A stretch of 64,000 nucleotides of DNA from Ampullaceana balthica. Taxonomy: Eukaryota > Mollusca > Gastropoda > Lymnaeidae. The position numbers were made by a program, and so were the translations under genes. Each line of letters opens with the position of its first letter. Positions within the stretch are counted from its first letter, which is position 1. Location of the stretch: the NCBI GenBank assembly GCA_944989445.1, contig CALYLW010000551.1:871973-935972 (forward strand). Direction: 5' to 3'. The notes below the pieces were generated by a model that saw only the letters and a list, made by a program, of their open reading frames with translations, had not been told where the DNA came from and did no database searches. Below are positions 45,674 to 57,800 of this stretch, piece after piece.

Positions 45674-45928
45674 CTAGTGTATTACCCGTCAAAACTGACG
45701 GAAGTTTTCAAAATAAAAACATTTCAGCTGGAATCTATTTAGATGTATTTTGAAAAAATACACATCAGAATAAAAAATAATGTAATACAGAACTTTCATT
45801 TATTTTATTTATTTATCAATTTTATGCGGAACGTTCGAAAAGAGTTATTTTTGATGCAGTAATTTGGTGCGCAGATTTCTAAAATTAGTAGCGTCGCGGA
45901 CAGACAGACATGACAGACGTGACAGAGA
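45674..45928 (-). mobile_element. 255-bp non-autonomous Helitron with intact 3' hairpin
   Basis: On the minus strand it begins TCTCTGTCACGTCTGTCATG after an A and ends with the hairpin CCGTCA-GTTT-TGACGG, then GTAATACA and CTAG before a T. It matches the copy at 22789-23035. It sits inside the ZBED5-like hAT relic, whose reading resumes after it. No coding capacity. Confidence 0.92.
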
Positions 45929-46440
45929 TTGCAAATTATGTATATTGATGATTGCTAGTTTATATTTTTTGCTCTCTTTGAATCATTGTTGGAATTCCTG
46001 AAAAGCAAAGACAATGATTTGCAAAAATAATAATGAGCTCAAAAAATGACATAGCCTATATGACTGATTTATTTGCTTAATGAACTAATTTGAACTAAAA
46101 TGTGAACAATTAAAAATTTTAAAAACTAGAAGCCATAGGTCTGCATTTGTTTCAAAAATGTGTCTGTACAAACTATAATTTTGAAAATTTTGAAAACTCT
46201 TCCCACGTTTTAATAAAGATGAAGATTTGATGGCTCACTTTCAACAATTATCAGTTATTCATGCAATCCTGAACCAAAGATTTAAATAAACTCTTCACTT
46301 TAATATTTCTGACTGTTGAAACCATTTGCGGTCGGACTAAGTCAGATACCAAACATAGATGAATCCATTCTAATACAAGAGCAGCTAATTGAAATGTCCA
46401 CAAATGAGGAACTTATAAAATATAGAGACAAATAGAGAAA

Positions 46441-46928
46441 AAAATTAAACCTCATTTCCATATTGAACAACTTTATTCTTATGCTCAAGAAGGGTTATTT
46501 TAGTGCTGCATTTTTTCAAGGCTTCATTTTAAGCGCTGCGCGTTCTAAAATATTTTATTGTCCTGATTATGGTGGGCACATTTTCATGTACACATTTCAA
46601 ATTGACCTGTATCATATTATTATAAATTTTATATTTGGCTTGGCTTTTATATGTAGCCGTCTGCTAGAGTATGTTTTACTGCAGGGACACGCCGGTAGGC
46701 CAGTAACACAATGCCCCTGGTCTTTATGAGATATCCTAAGTAGTTAAGAATGTGATAGTGTACACACTGTGCACACCCACACAGCTCTGCACCATAATGT
46801 GCACCCAGATGCACTAGGAAGTAGTCACTGGGGGACGTTTGGGTGCGTTAGTTTAGAGTTCCTGTTTTTACGTTCATGGTGTTAGTTTTTCTGAATTATG
46901 AGCACTAATAAATTTGTCCAGCTATAGT
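46441..46928. other. Spacer with a diverged Helitron-like scrap
   Basis: 46455-46560 resembles the minus-strand segment between attgaacaattttatgcgg and gcgctgctttctaaaatt of the small Helitrons, but with many differences. The rest is unassigned, and the open frame at 46463-46729 looks fortuitous. Confidence 0.35.
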
Positions 46929-47989
46929 CCTCCACCCAGTGGCGTAGCTAGGAGGGGCGGTGGGGGCGGTCCGCCCGGGCGTCACACATTTTGGGGGCGG
47001 CATTTGGGGGCATTCGAAAAGTACAGCCCTTTCGGACAATCACCCTTTTTCTTTTGAAAGAGGAAAACCCGGGTGAAAATAAATTATTCGTACTTTCGAG
47101 TCGTAATTAACGGATTCTCAAAACATTTTTTATTACACACTGTTATTACTAACGCATAACCGTTAAGAAATTTAAAATCGCTTAAAAATTGTATTGATTT
47201 GTTTTCAAAATTAAGCGGTATACATCACAGATGATGCTTTTTATAAGAAAACGACACAAAGAACACATCACCGCTGGACCGAATGTTCTATTAATATCGC
47301 CGCGACAGTTATTGCGTGGATTTTCGACATGCACAGAATGATAAGCGAACAAGTACCTACATGGCATTGTGGTTCAAACTTTGTGTTTAACTTGCAAGTA
47401 GTAATTTATATTACTGTATAATTTTACAGAGAATTATTCTAAGATTGTTTATTAAAAATTAATTATATTTTTTGTCATCAAAGTAGCACAAACAAAATTT
47501 GTGTGTTTCATTAAAATACGTTTATTCACTAAAACTTTTACGCCTATCCTGTTAAAGTAATGTTTAGATAATTGTAATTAGTATATTTTACTGAAAATTA
47601 TTGCGATTTTGGACAAGAAAGATTAATCGCGATTGTTTTTTTTTATTTTTCTCCAAGTTTTGCATAATTGTGAAAAAAATTTAAGATCGTGGATGGTGTA
47701 TTCACCATTGAAAAAATTAGTAACCTATTTTGCTGTAAACTGTTTGATGATCTTTTCAAATCAAATTTTAAGACGGAAAAATGGTTTTAACAAATAGTGT
47801 AAATCTCAAAATAAGTCATCACGAGTTGAGTCTGTCTACTGCACATTCGATCATTTTCCCAATGGAAGAAATTAGAAATAAGAATTGTACAAGGCGCAAC
47901 TTTTGATAAACTACAACAACAGAATATTGATAAAGAAATAAGAAAAAAATGAAAGCAAAAGCTCACAATACTTGATATAATTAGATTCT

Positions 47990-49510
47990 TAGCTAAACAA
48001 AATTTGGTGTTGAGAGGTCATCGTGAAAGTATTCATGAGGAAGACATGAATTCAATTGAAAATAGAGTAGATTTTCTAGAGCTTGTTGACTTGTTGGCCA
48101 CGTACGACCCAGTATTACGTGAACATTAAGATGAGTAATAGTAATAAATATAGTGTCTCCTATTTGTGGAAAATGATTCAAAATGAATTCAAAGACCTAT
48201 TGAGGGACGCAGTGAGAAAAACAACTATGGGCCAAATAAAGCAAGCTAAAAACTTTTGTATGATATTTTACTGCACTCCAGATATTTCCCCGTAAAGTTT
48301 AAACTAGTCAAATTAAAATACACGTAGTTATTGATATCAGCGAAGTTAACGTTGTAGAATCGTAAATTTACTTTGTAGAAAATAAAGGAAAAACTGCTGA
48401 GGAAATCACAAATATGATTTTAAAGAAATTAGGAAATGTTTAGATACAAAAATGTTGCAGAGGAAAGGGCTTACGATAATGCTTCCGTCAATCCAAATGC
48501 AGAGTTTGTAGTATGCACACATCATTCATTCACATCATTTTGGAATTATCGAAAAGTTGTTTTCATTTTTTTAAATTCTTCCACTCGTCGATGGGAAGTT
48601 TTACTTTATGTCACAGGTCAAGGTGTCAAACGCAGCGTTGAAACTCGCTGGAGCGCTTGAGCAGAAGCGGTAAATATAGTAAAAAATCATTTTTTTAAAA
48701 ACATTTTAAGCGCCTATGAAAAATTGACACCTGAAGAAGAAAATAGTAAAACGAGATCACCTGCTGAAAATTTTCTCAATTCAATGCAATCTGTTTCTTT
48801 TCTATGTTGTCACAATTTATGGGAACACTTTTTTGTAAATTAATGACGCTCATAAATACCTTTAAATAAAATGTTCACCAATGCCATATAAAACAAATTC
48901 TTTGAAAACCAATTTCATGGAAAAAAGAGATGTGCTAATGGAAAAAGCTGTTATAGCAGCCAAAAGAACTTGTGAAGAGTTGGAGACATCGACTGAACAA
49001 CGCCAAGTTAGAAGGGAAAAACATATGAGTGGGGAAAATTCAAAAGACGTGGTCTTATCTTTTGAACATGAAGTACGACTAGAAATTTTGTAATCCATGG
49101 ATCGAATTATAAAGGAATTTAAAGAACGCTTTGATCAGTTGCATGTCCTTGTAAGAAAATATTCGTGCATATATCCCGTGTAACCTACTAAATGAAGAAA
49201 TTAAATGTCAAATAAATGATTTTATTGACATTGATATAGAACAGTTTCATATTGAAAGAAGAATGATCCAGGTTTCATGGCTGTACCTATACCACAAAAA
49301 GAGGCATTGCGTTGGGAAAATGGAGGAAAAGGCCCTCTTGATCTATTAAAAGTTATTAAACAGTATAGATTGGAAACTTCTGAACCCAACATTGTAATCT
49401 TGCTAAGAGTTTTTATAACAATTATTGTTATCAGTTTCGCTAGTTGTGAAAGGAGCTTCTCCAAACTGAAGTTGATAAAAAACTATCTTTGTTCCACAAT
49501 GAGTTCATGA
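47990..49510 (+). pseudogene. ZMYM1-like hAT transposase, decayed
   Basis: In order on the plus strand: LRGHRESIHEEDMNS and FLELVDLLATYDPVLREH (N-terminal region), QNEFKDLLRDAVRK, QAKNFCMIFYCTPDIS (first catalytic region, with the usual D-S-T-P changed to Y-C-T-P), YDNASVNPNAEFVVCTHHSF (catalytic D and C-x2-H-type region), VKRSVETRWSA, and the dimerisation domain ASCERSFSKLKLIKNYLCST before a stop at 49508. Frameshifts and stops separate the pieces. The segment order and ending match ZMYM1-like hAT transposases, and its terminal repeats flank it as expected. Confidence 0.88.
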
Positions 49511-49517
49511 TTTAAGA

Positions 49518-49829
49518 CAGGGGTCGGGAAACCATGGCTGACGAGCCAGAAGTGGCTCAATTGATGGCTGAATCTGGCTCTCAGACAAATATCGATTATT
49601 TAAAAAAACGTTTATTCAGATTCCTTTGAATTGCATATAAAATAAACAGCATAACAATGATATTAAAAATAATTCAGAGACATAATTATGGTAGTTTTAG
49701 TGTTGAAATAACACAAAATGCACACATTTACTTGAATTTTTAGTTACATAATGTATGGCTCTCACAGAATTACTATTAAAAATATGTGGTGTTTATAGCT
49801 CTCTCAGACAAAAAGTTTCCCGACCCTTG
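49518..49829. mobile_element. 312-bp hAT MITE with 8-bp target duplication
   Basis: The ends CAGGGGTCGGGAAAC and GTTTCCCGACCCTTG are inverted repeats, flanked by ATTTAAGA at 49510-49517 and 49830-49837. It is non-coding and is inserted a few bases after the transposase stop of the hAT at 46937-50356. Confidence 0.95.
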
Positions 49830-50896
49830 ATTTAAGACTATAAAATCTTGCAATATTGTCCATAGAACAAAATATAACAATACATTTAAACTTTGATAGC
49901 ATAATACACGATTTTCTACTATGGAAGTTAGGAAAATAAATTTATAAATAATATGTTTACATTCTAATGTACACAATTTGTTCATAAAAAATAATTAAAT
50001 CATTTATTTATAAATACAAAATAAGAGCATACTAATTGGTAATTTTTTGGTGAAGATTTGGAATACGTTTGTCTCGTGCTGCAACCTCATTAACTTTCTT
50101 GTAACCTTAAACAAAGTAACTAGTGTTGTCCGTAATTCTTATAAAATATGTATTTATGGGTATCTTATTTGACCTCCTTTATTGCCGCTTACTTAAATAT
50201 GGAATCCAATGGTAAAATGTTCGCCACATTTGCTTTGTTTCAATTACAATTATTTATTTATGTTTCTTAATTTATAAAAACCATAATACTATTGACTTAA
50301 AAAGGGCGGCAAATTGGAGAGCGCCCCGGGCGGCAAAAGGTCTAGCTACGCCACTGCCTCCACCTGATTGTTTTATTTGAATGTGTGTGTATAATACTGT
50401 ATATTATAAGCCTACACACGGCTACATACACTTAAACAATTTAAACTTTGGCTACCGGACTTATTAACAGAAGTAGAATAAACTAAATAAACAAAACCTG
50501 AGAACTCTTAAATATTTTTTTTTGCGAAGTGAATATGCTATGTTCCTTCCTTTGTAATTGAAACGACGGTATATCTTAAAAATCATTTTTTGTTATTCTT
50601 TCACGTGTGCTTATTAACAGATATGTGATTTGTTTTTTTTGTTTTTTAAATTTGGCATATAATTTATTTACTTTTTAGTGACAAAATCTTGTGTGGGGAT
50701 TATCATATATATATTTACGCTCAATTATCGCTGACTGCCTCACGCCGAACGCTAAGGGACGTCACTCTGCTTTTTTTAAATTTTGTGTTGTAAGCAGTGC
50801 TGACTGACTCAAATAGTTATTTTTTGGTGCAGTAATTTGGTGCGCTGCTTTCTAAAATTAGTTAAAAAATCGTGTGGTGATTAGCACTGTAAAGCA

Positions 50897-51398
50897 TCTA
50901 TATATCTATATGTATAATTCTCCTCGTGGTCGGACCCTGCGATGCCACAAGACGCTGCATGTGCAACAGATATTAAATTTTAGAAAGCAGCGCACCAAAA
51001 TACTGCTCCAATGCATTAAAAGGTGTGCAAATTAAATATGCACTGTAAAAAAAATTATATGACGTCATTGTTTTCGCTGATATTTTAATTTTGTAAAAAG
51101 GGAACAATGTCAAATATGTAATTTTGGAAAAGGGAACAATGTAAAAAGAGGATTTGATTATGGTTAATTATAACATCAAAAGACAAAGGGGGCGCCATGG
51201 GCGCCTTACAACCCCTATTATAAAATACTGTGTGTGCATTTCAGAAAGTTTAATATATCGTATTGATCAAACAACGACAAGTTGGTTTGAGCTTTTGAAA
51301 AAGGTCGGCGCCGTAGGCGCCCTAAAAAGTGCATTAAAAGAGTAAAAGAACTCTCCATGAGCAAGTCTGTGGCGTATGCTACGCCGCGGGGCGTCTAG
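50897..51398 (+). mobile_element. Helitron-like element, copy with canonical ends
   Basis: It begins TCTATATATCTATATGTATA after an A and ends in a terminal hairpin (GTGGCGTA-TGC-TACGCCGC at 51369-51387), seven bases, then CTAG (51395-51398) before a T. The interior has tgacgtca, two GGCGCC hairpins and no protein. This is the best-defined member of the family in the window. Confidence 0.92.
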
Positions 51399-51403
51399 TA
51401 TAA

Positions 51404-51853
51404 TCTATATATATATATAATTCTCTTCGTGGTCGGACCCTGCGAGGCAACAAGAAGCTGCATGTGCAACAGATACTAATTTTAGAAAGCAGTGCACCAA
51501 ATTACTGCACCAATGCATAAAAAGGTGCGCAAATTAAATATGCGCTGTAAAAAAAATTATATGACGTCATTGTTTTCCTTGATATTTTCATTTTGGAAAA
51601 GGGAACAATGTAAAAAGAGGATTTTATGATGGTTAAAACAAAGGGGGCGCCATAGGCACCCTACAACCCCTATTATAAAATATGTTGTTTGCATTTCAGA
51701 AAGTTTAATATTTCGTATTGATCAAACAAGGACAAGTTAGTTGGGCTTTTGAAAAAGGTCGGCGCCGTAGGCGCTCTAAAAAATTGCATTAAAAGGGTAA
51801 AAGAACACTCCATGAGCAAGTCTGCGGCATGTGCTACGCAGCGGGGCGTCTAG
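51404..51853 (+). mobile_element. Helitron-like element, adjacent tandem copy
   Basis: Starting TCTATATATATATATAATTC five bases after the previous copy and ending gcgtCTAG at 51850-51853 before T, this 450-bp copy follows head to tail. The next copy begins immediately (tatatataattctcttcg) without its first TC. Confidence 0.9.
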
Positions 51854-54800
51854 TATATATAATTCTCTTCGTGGTCGGGCCCTGCGAGGCAACAAGAAGC
51901 TGCATGTGCAACAGATACTAATTTTAGAAAGCAGCGCACCAAATTACTGCACCAATGCATCAAAAGGTGTGCAAATTAAATATGCGCTGCAAATTAAATA
52001 TGCGCTAAATTTAGTATCTGTTGCACATGCAGCGTCTTGTTGCATCGCAGGGTCCGACCACGAGGAGAATTATACATATAGATATATAGATTCTTTACAG
52101 TGCTAATCACCACACGATTTTTTAACTAATTTTAGAAAGCAGCGCACCAAATTACTGCACCAAAAAATAACTATTTGAGTCAGTCAGCACTGCTTACAAC
52201 ACAAAATTTAAAAAAAGCAGAGTGACGTCCCTTAGCGTTCGGCGTGAGGCAGTCAGCGATAATTGAGCGTAAATATATATATGATAATCCCCACACAAGA
52301 TTTTGTCACTAAAAAGTAAATAAATTATATGCCAAATTTAAAAAAAACAAAAAAAAAGCAAATCACATATCTGTTAATAAGCACACGTGAAAGAATAACA
52401 AAAAAAAGTATATGGCGTCATTGTTTTCGCTGATATTTTATTTTTTTTTAAAATGAACAATGTAATAAAAAACACATAAAATACCAAGGTTTTGACTATA
52501 AATCCTTTATGTACGAGAAGTAACTAAAATAATGTTCATTATAATACGCAGCGAAAGACCATCCAAAAATACAAAATTGCAGTTGTGTCGTAAAACATGT
52601 TAAACATAATGCGCACCGATCACGAATATGTTTATAAAAAGTGCTGTCAATAAAATACGCATCTTATAGCGCGACAGAAAGGTTGTTCAATATAATACGC
52701 ACCGCGACACCCTATCTCAAAAAATAACATGATAGATAGGAATAAATAAAATAATCTAAAAATTCAATAATTTAATTACGGTACAAGCGATCGATCTGAA
52801 ATTTTGATACTTTGTTTTTATTATCGGTACAAAACTGCCTGCAAAATTTAAGCTCGCTAGCTTACGAGCAAGTGGGTTAAAAATCGATCAAAAGTTTTGG
52901 CGACAAGCAAGGGCGGGCGGCCGCAGACACCACGAGTTAATATAAAGGATTTTTTTAAAAACCCGTAAAAAACCAAGTTTTTCACAATAAATCTTTTATG
53001 TACGAGACGTAACTAAAAGAATATTCATTATAAAACGCAGCGCCAGACCATCCAGAAATACAAAATTGCAGTTGTGTCGTAAAACATGTTTAATATAATG
53101 CGCACCGATCAGGAATATGTTTATAAAAAGAGTTGTCAATAAAATACGCACCTTATTGCGCGACAGAAAGGTTGTTCAATATAATACGCACCGCGACGCT
53201 CTATCTCAAAAAATAGCATGATACATAGGAATAAATAAAATAATCTAAAAAATCAATAATTTAATTACGGTACATGCGATCAATCTGAAATTTTGATACT
53301 TTGTTTTTATCATCGGTACGAAACTGCCTGCAAAATTTCAGCTCGCTAGCTTACGAGCAAGTGGGTTAACATCGATCAAAAGTTTTGGCGACAAGGGCTG
53401 GCGGGCGGTCGGGCAGGCTGCCGCAGACACCACGAGTTAATATAAAGGATTTAATAAGAAAAACCCGTAAAAAACCAAGTTTTTGACTATAAATCCTTTA
53501 TGTACGAGACGTAATTAAAAGAATGTTCATTATAATACGCAGCGCCAGACCATCCAGAAATACAAAATTGAAGTTGTGTCGTAAAACATGTTTAATATAA
53601 TACGCACCGATCAAGAATATGTTTATAAAAAGAGCTGTCAATAAAATACGCACCTTATTGCGCGACAGAAAGGTTGTTCAATATAATACGCACCGCGACG
53701 CTCTATCTCAAAAAATAGCATGATACATAGGAATAAAAAAAATAATCTAAAAAATCAATAATTTAATTACGGTACATGCGATCGATCTGAAATTTTGATA
53801 CATTGTTTTTATCATCGGTACGAAACTGTCTGCAAAATTTCAGCTCGCTATCTTGCGAGCAAGTGGGTTAAAAATCGATCAAAAGTTTTGGCGACAAGCA
53901 AGCAAGCAAGCAAGCAAGCAAGGTCGGTCGGTCGGCCGCAGACACCACGAGTTAATATAAAGGATTTAAAAAGAGGATTTGATTGTTGTTAATTATAACA
54001 TCAAAAAACAAAGTGGCGCAATAGGTGCCCTACAACCCCTATTATAAAATTCTTTGTGTGCATTTCAGAAAGTTTAATATTTCGTATTGATCAAACAAGG
54101 ACAAGTTAGTTGGGTTATGAAAAAAGTCGGCGCCGTAGGCGCCCTATAAAAGTGCATAAAAGGGTAAAAGAACTCTCCATAAGCAAGTCTGCGGCGTATT
54201 CTTCGCCGTGGGGCGTCTAGTCTATATATATAATTCTCTTCATGTTCGGACCCTGCGAGGCAACAAGAAGCTGCATGTGCGACAGATACTAATTTTAGAA
54301 AGCAGCGCACCAAATTACTGCACCAATATATCAAAAGGTGTGCAAATTAAATATGCGCTGTAAAAGAAAATTTATATGACGTCATTGTTTTCGCTGATAT
54401 TTTAATTTTGTAAAAAGGGAACAATGTAAAAAGAGGATTTGATTATGGTTAATTATAACATCAAAAAACAAGGTGGCGCCATAGGCGCCCTAAAACCCCT
54501 ATTATAAAATACTTTGTGTGCATTTCAGAAAGTTTAATATTTCGTATTGATCAAACAAGGACAAGTTAGTTGGGCTTTTGAAAAAGGTCGGCGCCGTAGG
54601 CGCTCTAAAAAATTGCATTAAAAGGGTAAAAGAACACTCCATGAGCAAGTCTGCGGCATGTGCTACGCAGCGGGGCGTCTAATATATATAATTCTCTTCG
54701 TGGTCGGGCCCTGCGAGGCAACAAGAAGCTGCATGTGCAACAGATACTAATTTTAGAAAGCAGCGCACCAAATTACTGCACCAATGCATCAAAAGGTGTG

Positions 54801-57800
54801 CAAATTAAATATGCGCTGCAAATTAAATATGCGCTAAATTTAGTATCTGTTGCACATGCAGCGTCTTGTTGCATCGCAGGGTCCGACCACGAGGAGAATT
54901 ATACATATAGATATATAGATTCTTTACAGTGCTAATCACCACACGATTTTTTAACTAATTTTAGAAAGCAGCGCACCAAATTACTGCACCAAAAAATAAC
55001 TATTTGAGTCAGTCAGCACTGCTTACAACACAAAATTTAAAAAAAGCAGAGTGACGTCCCTTAGCGTTCGGCGTGAGGCAGTCAGCGATAATTGAGCGTA
55101 AATATATATATGATAATCCCCACACAAGATTTTGTCACTAAAAAGTAAATAAATTATATGCCAAATTTAAAAAAAACAAAAAAAAAGCAAATCACATATC
55201 TGTTAATAAGCACACGTGAAAGAATAACAAAAAAAAGTATATGGCGTCATTGTTTTCGCTGATATTTTATTTTTTTTTAAAATGAACAATGTAATAAAAA
55301 AACACATAAAATACCAAGGTTTTGACTATAAATCCTTTATGTACGAGAAGTAACTAAAATAATGTTCATTATAATACGCAGCGAAAGACCATCCAAAAAT
55401 ACAAAATTGCAGTTGTGTCGTAAAACATGTTAAACATAATGCGCACCGATCACGAATATGTTTATAAAAAGTGCTGTCAATAAAATACGCATCTTATAGC
55501 GCGACAGAAAGGTTGTTCAATATAATACGCACCGCGACACCCTATCTCAAAAAATAACATGATAGATAGGAATAAATAAAATAATCTAAAAATTCAATAA
55601 CTTAATTACGGTACAAGCGATCGATCTGAAATTTTGCTACTTTGTTTTTATTATCGGTACAAAACTGCCTGCAAAATTTAAGCTCGCTAGCTTACGAGCA
55701 AGTGGGTTAAAAATTGATCAAAAGTTTTGGCGACAAGCAAGGGCGGGCGGCCGCAGACACCACGAGTTAATATAAAGGATTTTTTTAAAAACCCGTAAAA
55801 AACCAAGTTTTTCACAATAAATCTTTTATGTACGAGACGTAACTAAAAGAATATTCATTATAAAACGCAGCGCCAGACCATCCAGAAATACAAAATTGCA
55901 GTTGTGTCGTAAAACATGTTTAATATAATACGCACCGATCAGGAATATGTTTATAAAAAGAGCTGTCAATAAAATACGCACCTTATTGCGCGACAGAAAG
56001 GTTGTTCAATATAATACGCACCGCGACGCTCTATCTCAAAAAATAGCATGATACATAGGAATAAAAAAAATAATCTAAAAAATCAATAATTTAATTACGG
56101 TACATGCGATCAATCTGAAATTTTGATACATTGTTTTTATCATCGGTACAAAACTGCCTGCAAAATTTTAGCTCGCTATCTTGCGAGCAAGTGGGTTGAA
56201 AATCGATCAAAAGTTTTGGCGACAAGCAAGCAAGCAAGCAAGCAAGGTCCGCCGCAGACACCACGAGTTAATATAAAGGATTTAAAAAGAGGATTTGATT
56301 GTTGTTAATTATAACATCAAAAAACAAAGTGGCGCAATAGGTGCCCTACAACCCCTATTATAAAATTCTTTGTGTGCAATTCAGAAAGTTTAATATTTCG
56401 TATTGATCAAACAAGGACAAGTTAGTTGGGTTATGAAAAAAGTCGGCGCCGTAGGCGCCCTATAAAAGTGCATAAAAGGGTAAAAGAACTCTCCATAAGC
56501 AAGTCTGCGGCGTATTCTTCGCCGTGGGGCGTCTAGTCTATATATATAATTCTCTTCATGTTCGGACCCTGCGAGGCAACAAGAAGCTGCATGTGCGACA
56601 GATACTAATTTTAGAAAGCAGCGCACCAAATTACTGCACCAATATATCAAAAGGTGTGCAAATTAAATATGCGCTGTAAAAGAAAATTTATATGACGTCA
56701 TTGTTTTCGCTGATATTTTAATTTTGTAAAAAGGGAACAATGTAAAAAGAGGATTTGATTATGGTTAATTATAACATCAAAAAACAAGGTGGCGCCATAG
56801 GCGCCCTAAAACCCCTATTATAAAATACTTTGTGTGCATTTCAGAAAGTTTAATATTTCGTATTGATCAAACAAGGACAAGTTAGTTGGGCTTTTGAAAA
56901 AGGTCGGCGCCGTAGGCGCTCTAAAAAATTGCATTAAAAGGGTAAAAGAACACTCCATGAGCAAGTCTGCGGCATGTGCTACGCAGCGGGGCGTCTAGTA
57001 TATATAATTCTCTTCGTGGTCGGACCCTGCGAGGCAACAAGAAGCTGCATGTGCAACAGATACTAATTTTAGAAAGCAGTGCACCAAATTACTGCACCAA
57101 TGCATAAAAAGGTGCGCAAATTAAATATGCGCTGTAAAAAAAATTATATGACGTCATTGTTTTCCTTGATATTTTCATTTTGGAAAAGGGAACAATGTAA
57201 AAAGAGGATTTTATGATGGTTAAAACAAAGGGGGCGCCATAGGCGCCCTACAACCCCTATTATAAAATATGTTGTTTGCATTTCAGAAAGTTTAATATTT
57301 CGTATTGATCAAACAAGGACAAGTTAGTTGGGCTTTTGAAAAAGGTCGGCGCCGTAGGCGCTCTAAAAAATTGCATTAAAAGGGTAAAAGAACACTCCAT
57401 GAGCAAGTCTGCGGCATGTGCTACGCAGCGGGGCGTCTAGTATATATAATTCTCTTCGTGGTCGGGCCCTGCGAGGCAACAAGAAGCTGCATGTGCAACA
57501 GATACTAATTTTAGAAAGCAGCGCACCAAATTACTGCACCAATGCATCAAAAGGTGTGCAAATTAAATATGCGCTGCAAATTAAATATGCGCTAAATTTA
57601 GTATCTGTTGCACATGCAGCGTCTTGTTGCATCGCAGGGTCCGACCACGAGGAGAATTATACATATAGATATATAGATTCTTTACAGTGCTAATCACCAC
57701 ACGATTTTTTAACTAATTTTAGAAAGCAGCGCACCAAATTACTGCACCAAAAAATAACTATTTGAGTCAGTCAGCACTGCTTACAACACAAAATTTAAAA

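Larger units (their letters stand above)
44128..46440 (+). pseudogene. ZBED5/FAM200-like hAT relic, interrupted by a Helitron
   Basis: A hAT-type end, CAGTGGTTCCCAAATTGG, starts at 44128. Plus-strand transposase pieces follow in order: IPLSNNKVQRRIDKMA near 45090-45140, IKRNALTLNERLVAKLC and NYEDFDRLLIYTEV near 45560-45655, then (after a 255-bp Helitron) FLLSLNHCWNS near 45975-46005, and IDESILIQEQLIEMSTNEEL near 46350-46420. The pieces on either side of the Helitron are adjacent in the family order, so the Helitron landed in this relic. Stops and frameshifts abound. The right end was not found. Confidence 0.8.
46937..50356 (+). mobile_element. hAT transposon (ZMYM1-like), complete ends, perfect 8-bp target duplication
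   Basis: The ends CAGTGGCGTAGCTAG (from 46937) and CTAGCTACGCCACTG (to 50356) are perfect inverted repeats flanked on both sides by CCTCCACC (46929-46936 and 50357-50364). The 3.4-kb interior carries a decayed ZMYM1-like transposase on the plus strand and a nested MITE at 49518-49829. Its TIRs are close in style to those of the hAT at 12429-15503, so the two belong to related families. Confidence 0.95.
50587..52403. repeat. Inverted repeat (fold-back): 0.4-kb arms, 1-kb spacer
   Basis: 50587-50983 is the reverse complement of about 52003-52403. Landmarks are tgttattctttcacgtgtgc against gcacacgtgaaagaataaca, and gacaaaatcttgtgtgggga against its complement. The spacer holds the Helitron-like copies at 50897-51853. 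The right arm recurs in every unit of the composite array to the right, but the left arm is seen only here. Confidence 0.92.
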
